Positions 32,076-41,462 of a stretch of DNA of 64,000 nucleotides are shown piece after piece (the stretch's first letter is position 1; every line of letters starts with the position of its first letter). The stretch is from Rhizobium etli 8C-3. Lineage in GTDB: Bacteria; Pseudomonadota; Alphaproteobacteria; Rhizobiales; Rhizobiaceae. Both the position numbers and the translations under genes were made by a program. The notes under the pieces are model-generated. The model was not told where the DNA came from, ran no database searches, and saw only the letters and a program-made list of their open reading frames with translations. Where the stretch lies: NCBI RefSeq assembly GCF_001908375.1, contig NZ_CP017241.1, forward strand, positions 3,314,501 through 3,378,500, written 5' to 3'.

Positions 32076-32591
32076 ATGGATCGCAGAAATCTTACGGCAT
32101 TGCTCGGCATACTTGCCGTCGCCGGATACCAGAACCGCGACAAAATCGCCGCGGCGCTCCGCGAACTCACGCAAGGCGGCGCACAGCCCCAAACTGGCGG
32201 CACGGAGCCCGGCGGAATGCGCTCCAAGCCTTCTGAGGGAGGTTTGGGCGGAATTCTCGGCGGCCTTGCAGGCGGCGGTCTCGGCGACCTCGTCAAGGGT
32301 GGCTCTGCCGGTGGTATCTTAAGTGGCGGCCTTGGTGGCCTACTCGATCAGTTCACCAAGAACGGCTACGGCGATACAGCGGATTCATGGGTATCGCGCG
32401 GCCAGAACAAGCCGATCGACGATCGGCAGCTCTCGCAAGCGCTCGGCCCGGACGTTCTCGAAGAGCTTTCTTCAAAGACGGGCTTGAGTGAGGATGAAAT
32501 CCTCAAACGCCTTTCAAAAGACCTACCGAAGGCCGTAGACGACCTGACACCACAGGGTCAAATTCCGAACAGCGCCAACTTTTCGATCTGA
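32076..32591 (+). CDS. YidB-family protein (DUF937)
   Basis: The 171-residue protein starts at an ATG with GGGGAGG upstream. The middle is Gly-rich (for example GGLGGILGGLAGGGLGD), followed by the DUF937/YidB domain: GLLDQFTKNGYGDTADSWVSRGQNKPI, ALGPDVLEELSSKTGLSEDEILKRLSKDLPKAVD and LTPQGQIP. The family has no established function; some members are linked to stress. Residues 5-20 are moderately hydrophobic. Confidence 0.8.
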   Translation: MDRRNLTALLGILAVAGYQNRDKIAAALRELTQGGAQPQTGGTEPGGMRSKPSEGGLGGILGGLAGGGLGDLVKGGSAGGILSGGLGGLLDQFTKNGYGDTADSWVSRGQNKPIDDRQLSQALGPDVLEELSSKTGLSEDEILKRLSKDLPKAVDDLTPQGQIPNSANFSI

Positions 32592-32602
32592 TTGAAAGGC
32601 TT

Positions 32603-32628
32603 GCCCGGCGCGGTCCCCCGCGCCGGGC
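32603..32628 (+). terminator. GC-rich hairpin after the YidB-like gene
   Basis: An 11-bp stem (32603-32613 with 32618-32628) encloses a TCCC loop. It begins 11 bp after the stop and lies between convergent genes, so it may stop transcription from both sides, although no clear T-run follows. Confidence 0.55.
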
Positions 32629-32655
32629 ATCCTCATTCTTCCTTGGGAGGAAATC

Positions 32656-34251
32656 TCAATCGACCGCAAAGACCAAGGGCTTGGCCTGGCGGATTGCCGG
32701 ATGCGCCGTCAGCTTCGCCAGAACGTCGTCGCCAATAGGGCCGTCGACATAAAGGAGCGCGATCGCATCACCACCCTGCTTGTCTCGGCCGAGCTGGAAA
32801 TTGGCGATGTTCACACCGGCTTCCCCGAGCGTCGTGCCGATGAAGCCGATCATGCCGGGAACGTCGGTGTTGGCAATGTAGACCATGTGGCTGCCGACAT
32901 CGGCATCGAGATTGATGCCCTTGATCTGGATGAAGCGCGGCTTGCCGTCGGAGAAGACGGTACCGGCGATCGAGCGCGTCATGCTCTCGGTAGTCACCGT
33001 GAGCTTGATGTAGCCGTCGAAGACGCCGGTCTTGTCGCGCTTGACCTCGGAGAGCACGATGCCCTTTTCCTTGATCATGATCGGGGCCGAAACCATGTTG
33101 ACGTCGGCAACCTGCGTGCGGATCAGGCCGGCAAGCAGGGCGCTCGTCAGCGCACGGGTATTCATGTTCGCCGTGGCGCCGTCGTAAAGGATCTCGATTT
33201 CCTTGATCGGCTCCTCGGTGACCTGGCCGACGAAGGCGCCCAGAACGTCGGCGAGCCTGATGAAGGGCTTCAGGATTGGCGCTTCTTCAGCCGTAATCGA
33301 CGGCATGTTGATAGCGTTGGAAACGGCACCCTTGACCAGGTAGTCCGCCATCTGCTCGGCAACCTGAAGCGCGACGTTTTCCTGCGCTTCGGTGGTCGAC
33401 GCACCGAGATGCGGCGTGCAGACGACGTTCGGCAGACCGAAGAGCGGGCTTTCCTTGGCGGGCTCGACCTCGAAGACATCGAAGGCAGCACCGGCGACAT
33501 GGCCGGACTTGATCGCGTCTGCAAGCGCAGCCTCATCGACGAGACCGCCGCGGGCGCAGTTGATGATGCGCACACCTGGCTTGGTCTTCGCCAGTGCTTC
33601 CTTGTTGAGGATGCCGCGCGTCTTGTCCGTCATCGGCACATGCAGCGTGATGAAATCAGCCTTGGCAAGCAGTTCGTCGAGCTCGACCTTGACAACGCCC
33701 ATTTCCTCGGCGCGCTCCTTGGAGAGGAACGGGTCGTAGGCGAGGACGTGCATCTTCAGGCCAATGGCGCGAGCACAGACGATCGAGCCGATGTTGCCGG
33801 CACCGATGACGCCGAGCGTCTTGCCGGTGATTTCGACGCCCATGAACTTCGACTTCTCCCACTTGCCGGCCTGCGTCGAGGCATCAGCCTGCGGCAGCTG
33901 GCGGGCAACGGCGAACATCAGCGCGATTGCGTGTTCGGCGGTCGTGATGGAGTTGCCGAAGGGCGTGTTCATGACGATGATGCCGCGACGCGAGGCAGCC
34001 GGGATATCGACGTTGTCGACACCGATGCCAGCGCGCCCGATGACCTTGAGGTTGGTGGCGGCTGCAATCAGCTTTTCGGTCGCCTTGGTGGCGGACCGGA
34101 TGGCAAGACCGTCATAGTTGCCGATGATTTCGGCGAGCTTGTCCTTGTCCTTGCCGAGTTGCGGCTGGAAATCGACTTCGACGCCGCGGTCGCGGAAGAT
34201 CTGGACGGCGGTTTCCGACAATTCGTCGGATACGAGAACGCGAGGTGCCAT
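32656..34251 (-). CDS. serA: D-3-phosphoglycerate dehydrogenase SerA
   Basis: The 531-residue enzyme oxidises 3-phosphoglycerate to 3-phosphohydroxypyruvate with NAD, the first step of serine synthesis. The nucleotide-binding GVIGAGNIGSIVCARA is near residue 148. The catalytic region includes NCARGGLVDEAAL near 230 and CTPHLGASTTEAQ near 278. An intervening domain precedes a C-terminal ACT domain (YIANTDVPGMIGFIGTTLGEAGVNIANFQLGR). This is the long SerA type. It follows serC by 84 bp as the second gene of the operon. Confidence 0.95.
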   Translation of the reverse strand: MAPRVLVSDELSETAVQIFRDRGVEVDFQPQLGKDKDKLAEIIGNYDGLAIRSATKATEKLIAAATNLKVIGRAGIGVDNVDIPAASRRGIIVMNTPFGNSITTAEHAIALMFAVARQLPQADASTQAGKWEKSKFMGVEITGKTLGVIGAGNIGSIVCARAIGLKMHVLAYDPFLSKERAEEMGVVKVELDELLAKADFITLHVPMTDKTRGILNKEALAKTKPGVRIINCARGGLVDEAALADAIKSGHVAGAAFDVFEVEPAKESPLFGLPNVVCTPHLGASTTEAQENVALQVAEQMADYLVKGAVSNAINMPSITAEEAPILKPFIRLADVLGAFVGQVTEEPIKEIEILYDGATANMNTRALTSALLAGLIRTQVADVNMVSAPIMIKEKGIVLSEVKRDKTGVFDGYIKLTVTTESMTRSIAGTVFSDGKPRFIQIKGINLDADVGSHMVYIANTDVPGMIGFIGTTLGEAGVNIANFQLGRDKQGGDAIALLYVDGPIGDDVLAKLTAHPAIRQAKPLVFAVD

Positions 34252-34335
34252 TGGGGGCTTCCTTCAAAAGTGTTCAGCGATGATAAAAGAGAATGCAAGA
34301 GCCCCGCTCAGTGAGCGGAGCCGGATGCGATCACG

Positions 34336-35514
34336 TCAGGCAGCAGCCTGGGAGAGCGTCGCCTTCTGCGTCTCGAAGGCCCAGGAGAGCCAGGGCATCA
34401 GCTTCTGCATGTCGGCGGTTTCGATCGTGGCGCCTGCCCAGATGCGCAGGCCCGACGGCGCGTCGCGATAGTGGCCGATGTCGTAGGCGACACCTTCCTT
34501 CTCGAGCAGCGAGACGACGCCCTTGGCAAAATTCGCCTGGCCGTCGGCGTCGAGTGCCGCAACATCCTTGTCGACGATCTTCAGGCAGACCGACGTATTG
34601 GACGCGGTTTCCGGTTCCACCGCCAGGTTGGCGATCCAGTCGCTGGCCGCAACGAAATCGGCGATGACCTTGGCATTCGCATCGGCACGCGCCATCAGCG
34701 CCTTCAGACCGCCAAGCTGCTTTGCCCAGAGAAGCGCATCGAGATAGTCCTCGACGCAGAGCATCGAAGGGGTGTTGATCGTCTCGCCCTGAAAAATGCC
34801 TTCGGAGAGTTTGCCGCCGGAGGTCATGCGGAAGATCTTCGGCAGCGGCCAGGCGGGCGTATAGGTCAGCAGGCGCTCGACTGCGCGCGGCGAAAGGATG
34901 ATAACACCATGCGCACCCTCGCCGCCGAGAACCTTCTGCCAGGAAAAGGTGACGACATCGAGCTTGGCGAAATCGAGGTTCTGCGCAAAAGCGGCAGACG
35001 TCGCATCGCAGATCGTCAGCCCCTTCCGGTCGGCCGGGATGAAATCACCGTTGGGAACGCGCACGCCCGAGGTGGTACCGTTCCAGGTGAAGACCACGTC
35101 GCGGTCGAAATCGACGAAGGAAAGGTCCGGAAGCTCGCCGTAATCGGCTTCCAGCTTGCGGACGTCCTTGAGCTTCAGCTGCTTGACGACATCGGTGACC
35201 CAGCCTGCGCCGAAGCTTTCCCAGGCGAGCATGTCGACGCCGCGCTCACCGAGCAGCGACCAGAGCGCCATTTCAACGGCGCCGGTATCGGAAGCCGGAA
35301 CGATGCCGATGCGGTAATCCGCCGGCACTTCGAGGACTTCACGGGTAAGATCGATGGCTTGCTTCAGCTTTGCCTTGCCGACTTTGGCTCGGTGTGAACG
35401 GCCGAGAGCCGCGTCCGAAAGGGCATCAAGCGTCCAACCGGGGCGCTTCGAGCAGGGGCCAGAAGAGAAATGGGTATTTTGCGGACGTACGTCCGGCTTT
35501 GCGGTCTTTGCCAT
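34336..35514 (-). CDS. serC: Phosphoserine aminotransferase SerC
   Basis: The 392-residue PLP enzyme converts 3-phosphohydroxypyruvate to phosphoserine using glutamate. The PLP lysine lies in [20 protein letters not shown] near residue 192. The N-terminus ([15 protein letters not shown]) and [15 protein letters not shown] near 150 mark the alphaproteobacterial subtype. It heads the serCA operon. A structured leader and a matching promoter lie directly upstream. Confidence 0.94.
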   Translation of the reverse strand: MAKTAKPDVRPQNTHFSSGPCSKRPGWTLDALSDAALGRSHRAKVGKAKLKQAIDLTREVLEVPADYRIGIVPASDTGAVEMALWSLLGERGVDMLAWESFGAGWVTDVVKQLKLKDVRKLEADYGELPDLSFVDFDRDVVFTWNGTTSGVRVPNGDFIPADRKGLTICDATSAAFAQNLDFAKLDVVTFSWQKVLGGEGAHGVIILSPRAVERLLTYTPAWPLPKIFRMTSGGKLSEGIFQGETINTPSMLCVEDYLDALLWAKQLGGLKALMARADANAKVIADFVAASDWIANLAVEPETASNTSVCLKIVDKDVAALDADGQANFAKGVVSLLEKEGVAYDIGHYRDAPSGLRIWAGATIETADMQKLMPWLSWAFETQKATLSQAAA

Positions 35515-35562
35515 GTGCTATCCTTCCAGATAGATAGCTCCTCGTTGGGGAGGAGTGTCCCG
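35515..35562 (-). ncRNA. serC leader RNA (candidate alphaproteobacterial serC motif)
   Basis: In the transcript, CTCCTC and GAGGAG (35555-35550 and 35543-35538) form one hairpin with a 6-base loop. A second (35533-35529 with 35522-35518) places the GGAAG ribosome site in its loop, just before the ATG at 35514. A conserved serC leader motif is known from alphaproteobacteria and this fits its place and layout; the ligand or regulator is unknown. In the 337-bp gap 35515-35851 I otherwise see only the promoter and the terminator of the outer-membrane gene. Confidence 0.65.
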
Positions 35563-35568
35563 CCGCCG

Positions 35569-35597
35569 TGGATACAGATGACGCGCATTATAGTCAA
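35569..35597 (-). promoter_or_regulatory. Housekeeping-type promoter of serCA
   Basis: On the minus strand TTGACT (35597-35592) and TATCCA (35574-35569) are 17 bp apart. The predicted start near 35562 gives a leader of about 48 nt containing exactly the two hairpins. Confidence 0.55.
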
Positions 35598-35803
35598 CGT
35601 GGAAGTGTCGCATACGGAGGATTTTTTGACGCAGGCGCGATCAAGCCGCTTCATGCGTCGGGGCCGACCGCGCAGAACGGTCTGTAGATCGCTGTCTGCA
35701 GTATGTGCGACAAGATTTCGGCAGTCCCCGCTTTCAACCGCAAGACCGCGCATGCGCAGTTTGAGCAGACAATGGCACACCGGCGAAAGTAGACTTATCA
35801 CGA

Positions 35804-35828
35804 AAAAGCCGCCCCAACGGGCGGCTTG
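35804..35828 (-). terminator. Terminator of the outer-membrane protein gene
   Basis: AAGCCGCCC and GGGCGGCTT form a 9-bp stem with a 4-base loop, and a run of T follows on the minus strand (A at 35804-35808 on plus). It lies 23 bp after the stop. Confidence 0.85.
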
Positions 35829-35851
35829 CGATCAGTAGCTGAGACTCCGGA

Positions 35852-36685
35852 TCACTTGTAGACCGACGGCTGCAGCGGAATTTCCGGCGGCGGTTCGTAG
35901 CTTGCCTGCTGGCAACCGCCGAAGAGGTAACGGGCGCCGACGCGAGCTTCATGAACATAGAAACCTCGGTCCCGGCCAGGACCACCGTTGCTGGCGTAGC
36001 CGAACATATTGCCACCGTCCACATGCAGGAAGCGATAGCCGACATCCGCCTTGACATTACACGTCACGTCGATCGAGGCGCCGGCCATGAGCGCGTAGGT
36101 GAAGCGCCAGTTGCCGCGGCCGCCATGGATCACGTCGTCATCGCAACCGCCGCCGTCATCCTGGCAGGAGGTGTTACGAAGGCTTTTCCATTTGACGTAG
36201 GAACCGCCGATACCGGCGCCGACATAAGGCGTGAAGGCGCCGTAAGTGCCGAGGTCGACATAGGCATTGGCCATCAGCGTCCAGGCCGTAAGCGACGAGA
36301 CGTCGCGAGACGTGCAATCCTCGAGCGGAGCACCGCACTGGCCGGTTGTCGAACCGCGGAAATCAGCCTTGGTCAGGTAGTCGAGCGTGAGGTCGGTGCG
36401 CAGGTAATCGTTGATCTGGTAACCAACACCGCCGCCGACTGTCCATGAGTCGCGCAGTTCGGCGCTGTCGAAATCGACCTCATTGGCGTTGCTGCCCTGG
36501 AAGTAGCGGGCGCCACGCAGGTCGGTGAAGCCGTAGCCGACATCGCCCCGTAGATACCAGCCGGTCGATTCAGTTACCGTGACTTCCGGCGGCATTTCCG
36601 GCGCGGGCTCAGGAGCGAGATCGGCGGCGAAAGCATTTGATGTGACAAGCAATGCGGCAAAGATGCCGGACAAGCTTCTTTTCAT
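35852..36685 (-). CDS. Outer-membrane beta-barrel protein (Omp25/31-like)
   Basis: The ATG at 36685 has GGAGTGG upstream and gives 277 residues. A signal peptide is clear (IFAALLVTSNAFAADLAPEPAP, cleavage after about residue 20). A Pro-rich linker precedes an eight-strand-type barrel: GWYLRGDVGYGFTDLRG, SWTVGGGVGYQINDYLRTDLTLDYL, FTPYVGAGIGGSYV, FYVHEARVGARYLFG. Cysteines in CGAPLEDCTS and CQDDGGGC may form disulfides in exposed loops. This type is abundant in rhizobial outer membranes; specific function unknown. Confidence 0.82.
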   Translation of the reverse strand: MKRSLSGIFAALLVTSNAFAADLAPEPAPEMPPEVTVTESTGWYLRGDVGYGFTDLRGARYFQGSNANEVDFDSAELRDSWTVGGGVGYQINDYLRTDLTLDYLTKADFRGSTTGQCGAPLEDCTSRDVSSLTAWTLMANAYVDLGTYGAFTPYVGAGIGGSYVKWKSLRNTSCQDDGGGCDDDVIHGGRGNWRFTYALMAGASIDVTCNVKADVGYRFLHVDGGNMFGYASNGGPGRDRGFYVHEARVGARYLFGGCQQASYEPPPEIPLQPSVYK

Positions 36686-36905
36686 GATCCACTCCAAAAT
36701 CCAGTTGCATCGGCAGAGCGGACTCCCTGCCAAACTGATAGGCTTTGCATGGACAATGAATTGGAAATGTTAAAACCTGCTTAACCGTACAAATTAACTA
36801 TGTTTTTTTGCAAAACACCGCGGCCGGGGCGACCCGTTGGATTTACCGCAAGCATGGCCGAGCCAACCAGTTCTTCGAACTTCTGATGTTCGACAAGTGA
36901 TCGCT

Positions 36906-37238
36906 TCAAAGGCCCACACTGGAAAATGTCAGCCGGGTGAAGATCGTATAGTTCGATTCGGAGACCATCATAGCGACGAAGACCAGCACCAGAACCGGCG
37001 GCACCAGAATTGCATAGACAAGTGCCAGCCGCTCCCAGGCCATGTGCATGAAGACGGCGACAATCAGTCCTGCCTTCAGCACCATGAAGAACAGGATCAG
37101 GAACCACCGCGCATAGCCCTGGATGGCGAAATAGTCGACCAGGTACGAGAAGGTGCTGAGGACGAAGAGCAACCCCCAGACCAGGAGATAGAGCTTGACG
37201 GGGTGTTGTTGTCCGGAATGCGTTTGCGCTTGTGCCAT
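36906..37238 (-). CDS. Cytochrome oxidase subunit IV (prokaryotic COX4 type)
   Basis: From the ATG at 37238 the protein has 110 residues with three membrane helices (YLLVWGLLFVLSTFSYLV, WFLILFFMVLKAGLIVAVFM, LVYAILVPPVLVLVFVAMM). The segment FMHMAWERLALVYAI is typical of prokaryotic subunit IV, which stabilises the haem-copper oxidase. It is the last gene of the cluster, 8 bp after the subunit III gene. In the 220 bp beyond it I see nothing clear. Confidence 0.8.
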   Translation of the reverse strand: MAQAQTHSGQQHPVKLYLLVWGLLFVLSTFSYLVDYFAIQGYARWFLILFFMVLKAGLIVAVFMHMAWERLALVYAILVPPVLVLVFVAMMVSESNYTIFTRLTFSSVGL

Positions 37239-37246
37239 GCCAGGCC

Positions 37247-37969
37247 TCACCACAAATAGAAGAATGCAAAGATGAATACCCACACGAGATCGACGAAGTG
37301 CCAGTAGAGACCCATGATCTCGACGATCTCGTAATCACCCTTGCGGCTGGTAAAAAAGCCGCGCCGCTGCGTGTCGAAATCACCGCGCCAGACCTTGCGA
37401 GCGACGATGAGAAGGAAGATCACGCCGAAAGTGACATGGGTGCCGTGGAACCCGGTGATCATGAAGAACGACGAGCCGAATTGCGCCGCACCCCAGGGAT
37501 TCTCCCAGGGCCGTACGCCTTCGGAGATCAGTTTCGTCCATTCGAACGCCTGCATACCGACGAATGTCGCGCCGAGCACCGCTGTCAACAGCATCAGGGC
37601 GGCCGTCCGGCCACGTTCGCGACGATATCCAAAATTGACGGCCATCGCCATCGTGCCGGAACTGCTGATGAGAACGAAGGTCATGATGGCGATCAGGATC
37701 AGCGGCAATTCCTGGCCGCCGATATGAAGCGCGAAGACCTCGCTGGGATTGGGCCAGTCGACAGGCGTGGACATGCGCGCGGTCATGTAGGCAAGCAGAA
37801 AGCAGCCGAAGACGAAGGTGTCGCTGAGGAGGAAGATCCACATCATGGCCTTCCCCCACGAGACGTTCTTGAATGCCCGCTGGTCGGAAGAGAGATCGGC
37901 CGCGATCCCACGCAGGCCCTCGGGTCGCTGGAGTGTTCCGCCGGTTTCTGCTTGCGTATAGTCAGCCAT
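37247..37969 (-). CDS. Cytochrome c oxidase subunit III
   Basis: The 240-residue membrane protein matches subunit III. Signature parts are WIFLLSDTFVFGCFLLAYM near residue 45, FFMITGFHGTHVTFGVIFLL near 165, and GLYWHFVDLVWVFIFAFFYLW at the end. It is the short five-helix form seen in bo3/ba3-like clusters. It follows the second III-like gene by 9 bp. Confidence 0.88.
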   Translation of the reverse strand: MADYTQAETGGTLQRPEGLRGIAADLSSDQRAFKNVSWGKAMMWIFLLSDTFVFGCFLLAYMTARMSTPVDWPNPSEVFALHIGGQELPLILIAIMTFVLISSSGTMAMAVNFGYRRERGRTAALMLLTAVLGATFVGMQAFEWTKLISEGVRPWENPWGAAQFGSSFFMITGFHGTHVTFGVIFLLIVARKVWRGDFDTQRRGFFTSRKGDYEIVEIMGLYWHFVDLVWVFIFAFFYLW

Positions 37970-37978
37970 CTTTATCCC

Positions 37979-38686
37979 TCACGAAATCAGCTGGCGGCAG
38001 AGATCGACGAAGTCATTCGCCCAGCCGGCCAAGAGTGCGAAGAGAACGATCCAGACGAAAAGCATGAAATGCCAGTAGACGGCACAGAGCTCGAGGCTGA
38101 GTTGCAGCTTGGCTGCAGAAAAACGACCGTCGAAGGCCCTGCCTGTCGTGCGGCCGAGCACTGCCAGACCACCTAGAATGTGCAGACCGTGCAGTCCGGT
38201 CATGATGTAGAAGAAGCTGTTGGCGGGATTGTCGGCAAGCACGTAACCGGCCGCCGCAAGCTCCCGCCACGCCATGACCTGCCCGGCGAGAAAGAGGAAT
38301 GCCGTCGCCAATCCCGAAAGGAGCGCGACCCGCATGATGTCGTTACGACCGCTGCGTGCCTCGACCTTTGCCCATTCGAGCGCCGCGCTGCTGAGCGCAA
38401 GCGCGGCGGTGTTGACCCAAAGCAGCCGAGGAATGGGCGTCGCCCACCAGTCGGCCGCCGCCATGCGCATGAAGTAGGCGCTGATCAGAAGCGCAAAGAG
38501 CGCGCCGACGACGGCGAGGAAAATGCCGAGGCCAACCCTGGCGGGGGCCATCGGCAACCGCTTTTCGCCGGCCGGCTCGGTCACCAGTCCCACCTCCAGC
38601 CAAGGCTTGGAGGTCAGCCGGTGCTGGGTCATCCACCAGAAAGCGATGACTGCGATGACCGCCAGGAAAATAAGAATGACGCTCAT
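37979..38686 (-). CDS. Second, divergent subunit III-like protein
   Basis: The 235-residue membrane protein also ends with a subunit III pattern (FFYIMTGLHGLHILGGLAVL near 165 and AVYWHFMLFVWIVLFALL near 205) but begins with an extra helix (VILIFLAVIAVIAFWWM). The start overlaps coxA by 4 bp. It may be a specialised partner of this oxidase type, or act in assembly. The two III-like proteins are clearly different in sequence. Confidence 0.75.
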   Translation of the reverse strand: MSVILIFLAVIAVIAFWWMTQHRLTSKPWLEVGLVTEPAGEKRLPMAPARVGLGIFLAVVGALFALLISAYFMRMAAADWWATPIPRLLWVNTAALALSSAALEWAKVEARSGRNDIMRVALLSGLATAFLFLAGQVMAWRELAAAGYVLADNPANSFFYIMTGLHGLHILGGLAVLGRTTGRAFDGRFSAAKLQLSLELCAVYWHFMLFVWIVLFALLAGWANDFVDLCRQLIS

Positions 38687-40461
38687 GAGGCTGCTCCCGC
38701 CGCCGTCGGCGCGGTGCCTGGGTCATTCTGCGCAAGGAAGTCCTGGCTATTGCCCGGCACGCTGTAATCATAGGCCCAACGGTAGACCACCGGCAGTTCC
38801 TTGCCCCAGTTGCCATGCACCGGCGGGGTCTGCGGGGTCTGCCATTCCAGCGTCGTCGCACGCCACGGATTGCCGCCGGCTTCCCGGCCCCTGTAAAGGC
38901 TCCAGACCAGATTGAACAGGAAGACGATCTGCGCTGCCCCGACAATCAGGGCCGCAGCGGTGATGAAGACGTTCAGCGTATCGGCGGACGGCGGAACGAA
39001 AGCCGTCTCGCCCATCTCGTAGTAGCGGCGCGGCACGCCCACCAGGCCGAGATAGTGCATGGGAAAGAAGATCGCATAGGTGCCGATGAACGTGGTCCAG
39101 AAATGGATGTGCCCGAGCGTCTCGTCCAGCATGCGTCCGGTCACCTTCGGATACCAATGATAGATCGCACCGAAAATGACCAGGATCGGGGCCACCCCCA
39201 TCACCATGTGGAAATGCGCCACGACGAACATCGTATCGGAAAGCGGCACGTCGACGACGACATTGCCGAGGAACAGTCCGGTCAGGCCGCCATTGACGAA
39301 AGTCAGGATGAAGGCGAGCGCAAAAAGCATTGGCAGTGTCAGGTGGATATCGCCGCGCCAGAGCGTCAGCACCCAGTTATAGACCTTGATTGCCGTCGGT
39401 ACCGCAATGATGAGCGTCGTGACGGCAAAGAAGAAGCCGAAATTCGGGTTCATGCCGCTGACATACATGTGATGCGCCCAGACGATGAAGCTGAGCGCCC
39501 CTATGATCAGGATCGCCCAGACCATCATGCGGTAGCCAAAGATATTCTTTCGCGCATGCGTGCTGATGAGATCGGAGACGATCCCGAAGGCGGGAAGCGC
39601 CACGATGTAAACCTCCGGATGACCGAAGAACCAGAAGAGATGCTGGAAAAGGATCGGGCTGCCGCCGCCCTGCTGCAGCTGCGTGCCCATCTCCACGATG
39701 GCAGGCATGAAGAAGCTCGTCCCGAGCAGCCGGTCGAAAAGCATCATCACGGCGGCGACGAAAAGTGCGGGAAAGGCAAGCAGCGCCATGACCGTCGCGG
39801 TGAAAATTCCCCAGACCGTCAGCGGCATGCGCATCAGCGTCATGCCGCGCGCGCGTCCCTGCAGCACGGTCACGACATAATTCAGGCCGCCCATCGTGAA
39901 GCCGATGATGAACAGGATCAGGGACGACAGCATGAGAATGATGCCCCAGTCCTGTCCGCCCGGCGTGCCCGAAAGAATGGCTTGCGGCGGATAGAGCGTC
40001 CAGCCGGCGCCCGTCGGCCCGCCGGGCGCGAAAAATCCGGCCACGAGCACCAGCACGGCGAGCAGATAAATCCAGTAACTCAGCATGTTGGCATAGGGAA
40101 ACACCATGTCCCTGGCGCCGAGCATCAGGGGAATGAGGTAGTTGCCGAAACCGCCGAGAAACAGTGCGGTGAGAAGATAGATCACCATGATCATGCCATG
40201 CATGGTGATGAACTGGTAATAGTGCTCCGCGTCGATGAAGGCGAAGTAGCCAGGAAAGGCAAGCTGCAGTCGCATCAGCCAGGAAAGGACCAGCGCCACG
40301 AAACCTATGGCCATCGCCGTCACTGAGTACTGGACGGCAATGATCTTGGCATCCTGGCTGAAGACATATTTCGTCCACCAGCTCTTCGGATGGTAAAGCT
40401 CCACATCTTCGACTTCTGCAGGTGGGATGAGCTCCCCGGCGCCCGATCGAATATCGACCAT
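38683..40461 (-). CDS. Cytochrome c oxidase subunit I
   Basis: The 592-residue protein carries the haem-copper centre. The haem ligand is in HYYQFITMHGMIMVIYLL near residue 82. The copper-B ligands are WFFGHPEVYIVALPAFG near 278 with the His-Tyr pair and the proton-channel Glu, and WAHHMYVSGM near 327. The high-spin and low-spin haem ligands are in MFVVAHFHMVMG near 410. The last motif reads SDTMFVVAHFH, not the usual HDTYYVVAHFH. It is an A-family oxidase with about 12 helices plus extensions. Confidence 0.92.
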   Translation of the reverse strand: MVDIRSGAGELIPPAEVEDVELYHPKSWWTKYVFSQDAKIIAVQYSVTAMAIGFVALVLSWLMRLQLAFPGYFAFIDAEHYYQFITMHGMIMVIYLLTALFLGGFGNYLIPLMLGARDMVFPYANMLSYWIYLLAVLVLVAGFFAPGGPTGAGWTLYPPQAILSGTPGGQDWGIILMLSSLILFIIGFTMGGLNYVVTVLQGRARGMTLMRMPLTVWGIFTATVMALLAFPALFVAAVMMLFDRLLGTSFFMPAIVEMGTQLQQGGGSPILFQHLFWFFGHPEVYIVALPAFGIVSDLISTHARKNIFGYRMMVWAILIIGALSFIVWAHHMYVSGMNPNFGFFFAVTTLIIAVPTAIKVYNWVLTLWRGDIHLTLPMLFALAFILTFVNGGLTGLFLGNVVVDVPLSDTMFVVAHFHMVMGVAPILVIFGAIYHWYPKVTGRMLDETLGHIHFWTTFIGTYAIFFPMHYLGLVGVPRRYYEMGETAFVPPSADTLNVFITAAALIVGAAQIVFLFNLVWSLYRGREAGGNPWRATTLEWQTPQTPPVHGNWGKELPVVYRWAYDYSVPGNSQDFLAQNDPGTAPTAAGAAS

Positions 40462-40493
40462 GATATGTCCGTCCTCCCTGTTCCTCCGATAGG

Positions 40494-41318
40494 CTACTGC
40501 GCCTGTTCTGCCGGCTGCGCTTCCCCCGATGCCAGCATTTGGGTGAATGTCGTCTGTTCCGCCAGCCAGGCCTGGTAGGCGACCTCCTCATCGACCATGA
40601 CCGTTCCGCGCATCTGCGAGTGCCCGACGCCGCACAGCTCGGCGCAAAGGATTTCGAAGGTTCCCGTGCGCGTCGGCGTAAACCAGAAATAGGTCACCAT
40701 GCCGGGGATCATATCCATCTTTGCGCGAAATTCAGGCACGTAGAAATCGTGAAGAACGTCGATCGAGCGAAGCAGGACCTTGACCGGTTTGCCGATTGGC
40801 AGGTGCAGTTCACCTCCCTCGACGATCACGTCGTCGAGCCCTGCGTTGTCGCTCTTGTTCAGGCCAAGGGGATTTTCCGGGTTGACCTCCCGGGTATCGG
40901 CCTTTCCCAGGCGCCCGTCCGCGCCCGGCATCCGGAAACTCCACTGCCACTGCTGAGCGACGACTTCGATCTGGTGCGCATCGGCGGGCACGGTGATGAA
41001 CTGGTTCCACACGACGAGCCCGGGCGCGAGCATCGCGGCAACCCCTACGGAGGTTACCACCGCAAGCCATATCTCCAGCCGCCTGTTTTCCGGCTCATAG
41101 GCCGCCTGGTTTCCCGGTTTGTGCCGGAACCGGAACACGCAATAGGCCATAAAGGAACCCACTGCCACGAACACCAGACCGGTGATCGCGAAGGTGATCA
41201 GCAAGGTGTTGTCGATGTAGCTCCAGTTGGAGGCAATGGGCGTCCACCACCACGGGCTCAGCAAATGAAACACGACGGATCCGACGACCAGCAGAACCAG
41301 AACCAGCACGATAGCCAT
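40494..41318 (-). CDS. Cytochrome c oxidase subunit II
   Basis: From the ATG at 41318 (AAGGAG upstream) the protein has 274 residues. Two N-terminal helices (VLVLLVVGSVVFHLLSPWWW and LLITFAITGLVFVAVGSFM) anchor a cupredoxin domain. The CuA site is complete: IDVLHDFYVPEF near 200 and CAELCGVGHSQMRG near 235. This shows the enzyme takes electrons from cytochrome c and not from quinol. The cytochrome c gene lies 144 bp upstream. Confidence 0.92.
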   Translation of the reverse strand: MAIVLVLVLLVVGSVVFHLLSPWWWTPIASNWSYIDNTLLITFAITGLVFVAVGSFMAYCVFRFRHKPGNQAAYEPENRRLEIWLAVVTSVGVAAMLAPGLVVWNQFITVPADAHQIEVVAQQWQWSFRMPGADGRLGKADTREVNPENPLGLNKSDNAGLDDVIVEGGELHLPIGKPVKVLLRSIDVLHDFYVPEFRAKMDMIPGMVTYFWFTPTRTGTFEILCAELCGVGHSQMRGTVMVDEEVAYQAWLAEQTTFTQMLASGEAQPAEQAQ

Positions 41319-41462
41319 TGCCTGCTCCTTGAACCGTGACTTGCCACAGGGCGAAATTCGCAATCCGTCGGTGTATTTTTAGCATTATCTCACGAACAAG
41401 TCGTGTGGACAATGACAACGGCGAAAGCGGCGCCTGGGTGACTGTCCGGCATTCGCATTCTT

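Noticed and set aside
32701..34314. 537-codon open frame on the plus strand
   Set aside because: It mirrors serA, whose NAD and ACT motifs are clear on the minus strand.
38815..40326. 503-codon open frame on the plus strand, rich in His, Asp and Arg
   Set aside because: It is the antisense of oxidase subunit I; its unusual composition is that of a reverse-complemented membrane protein.
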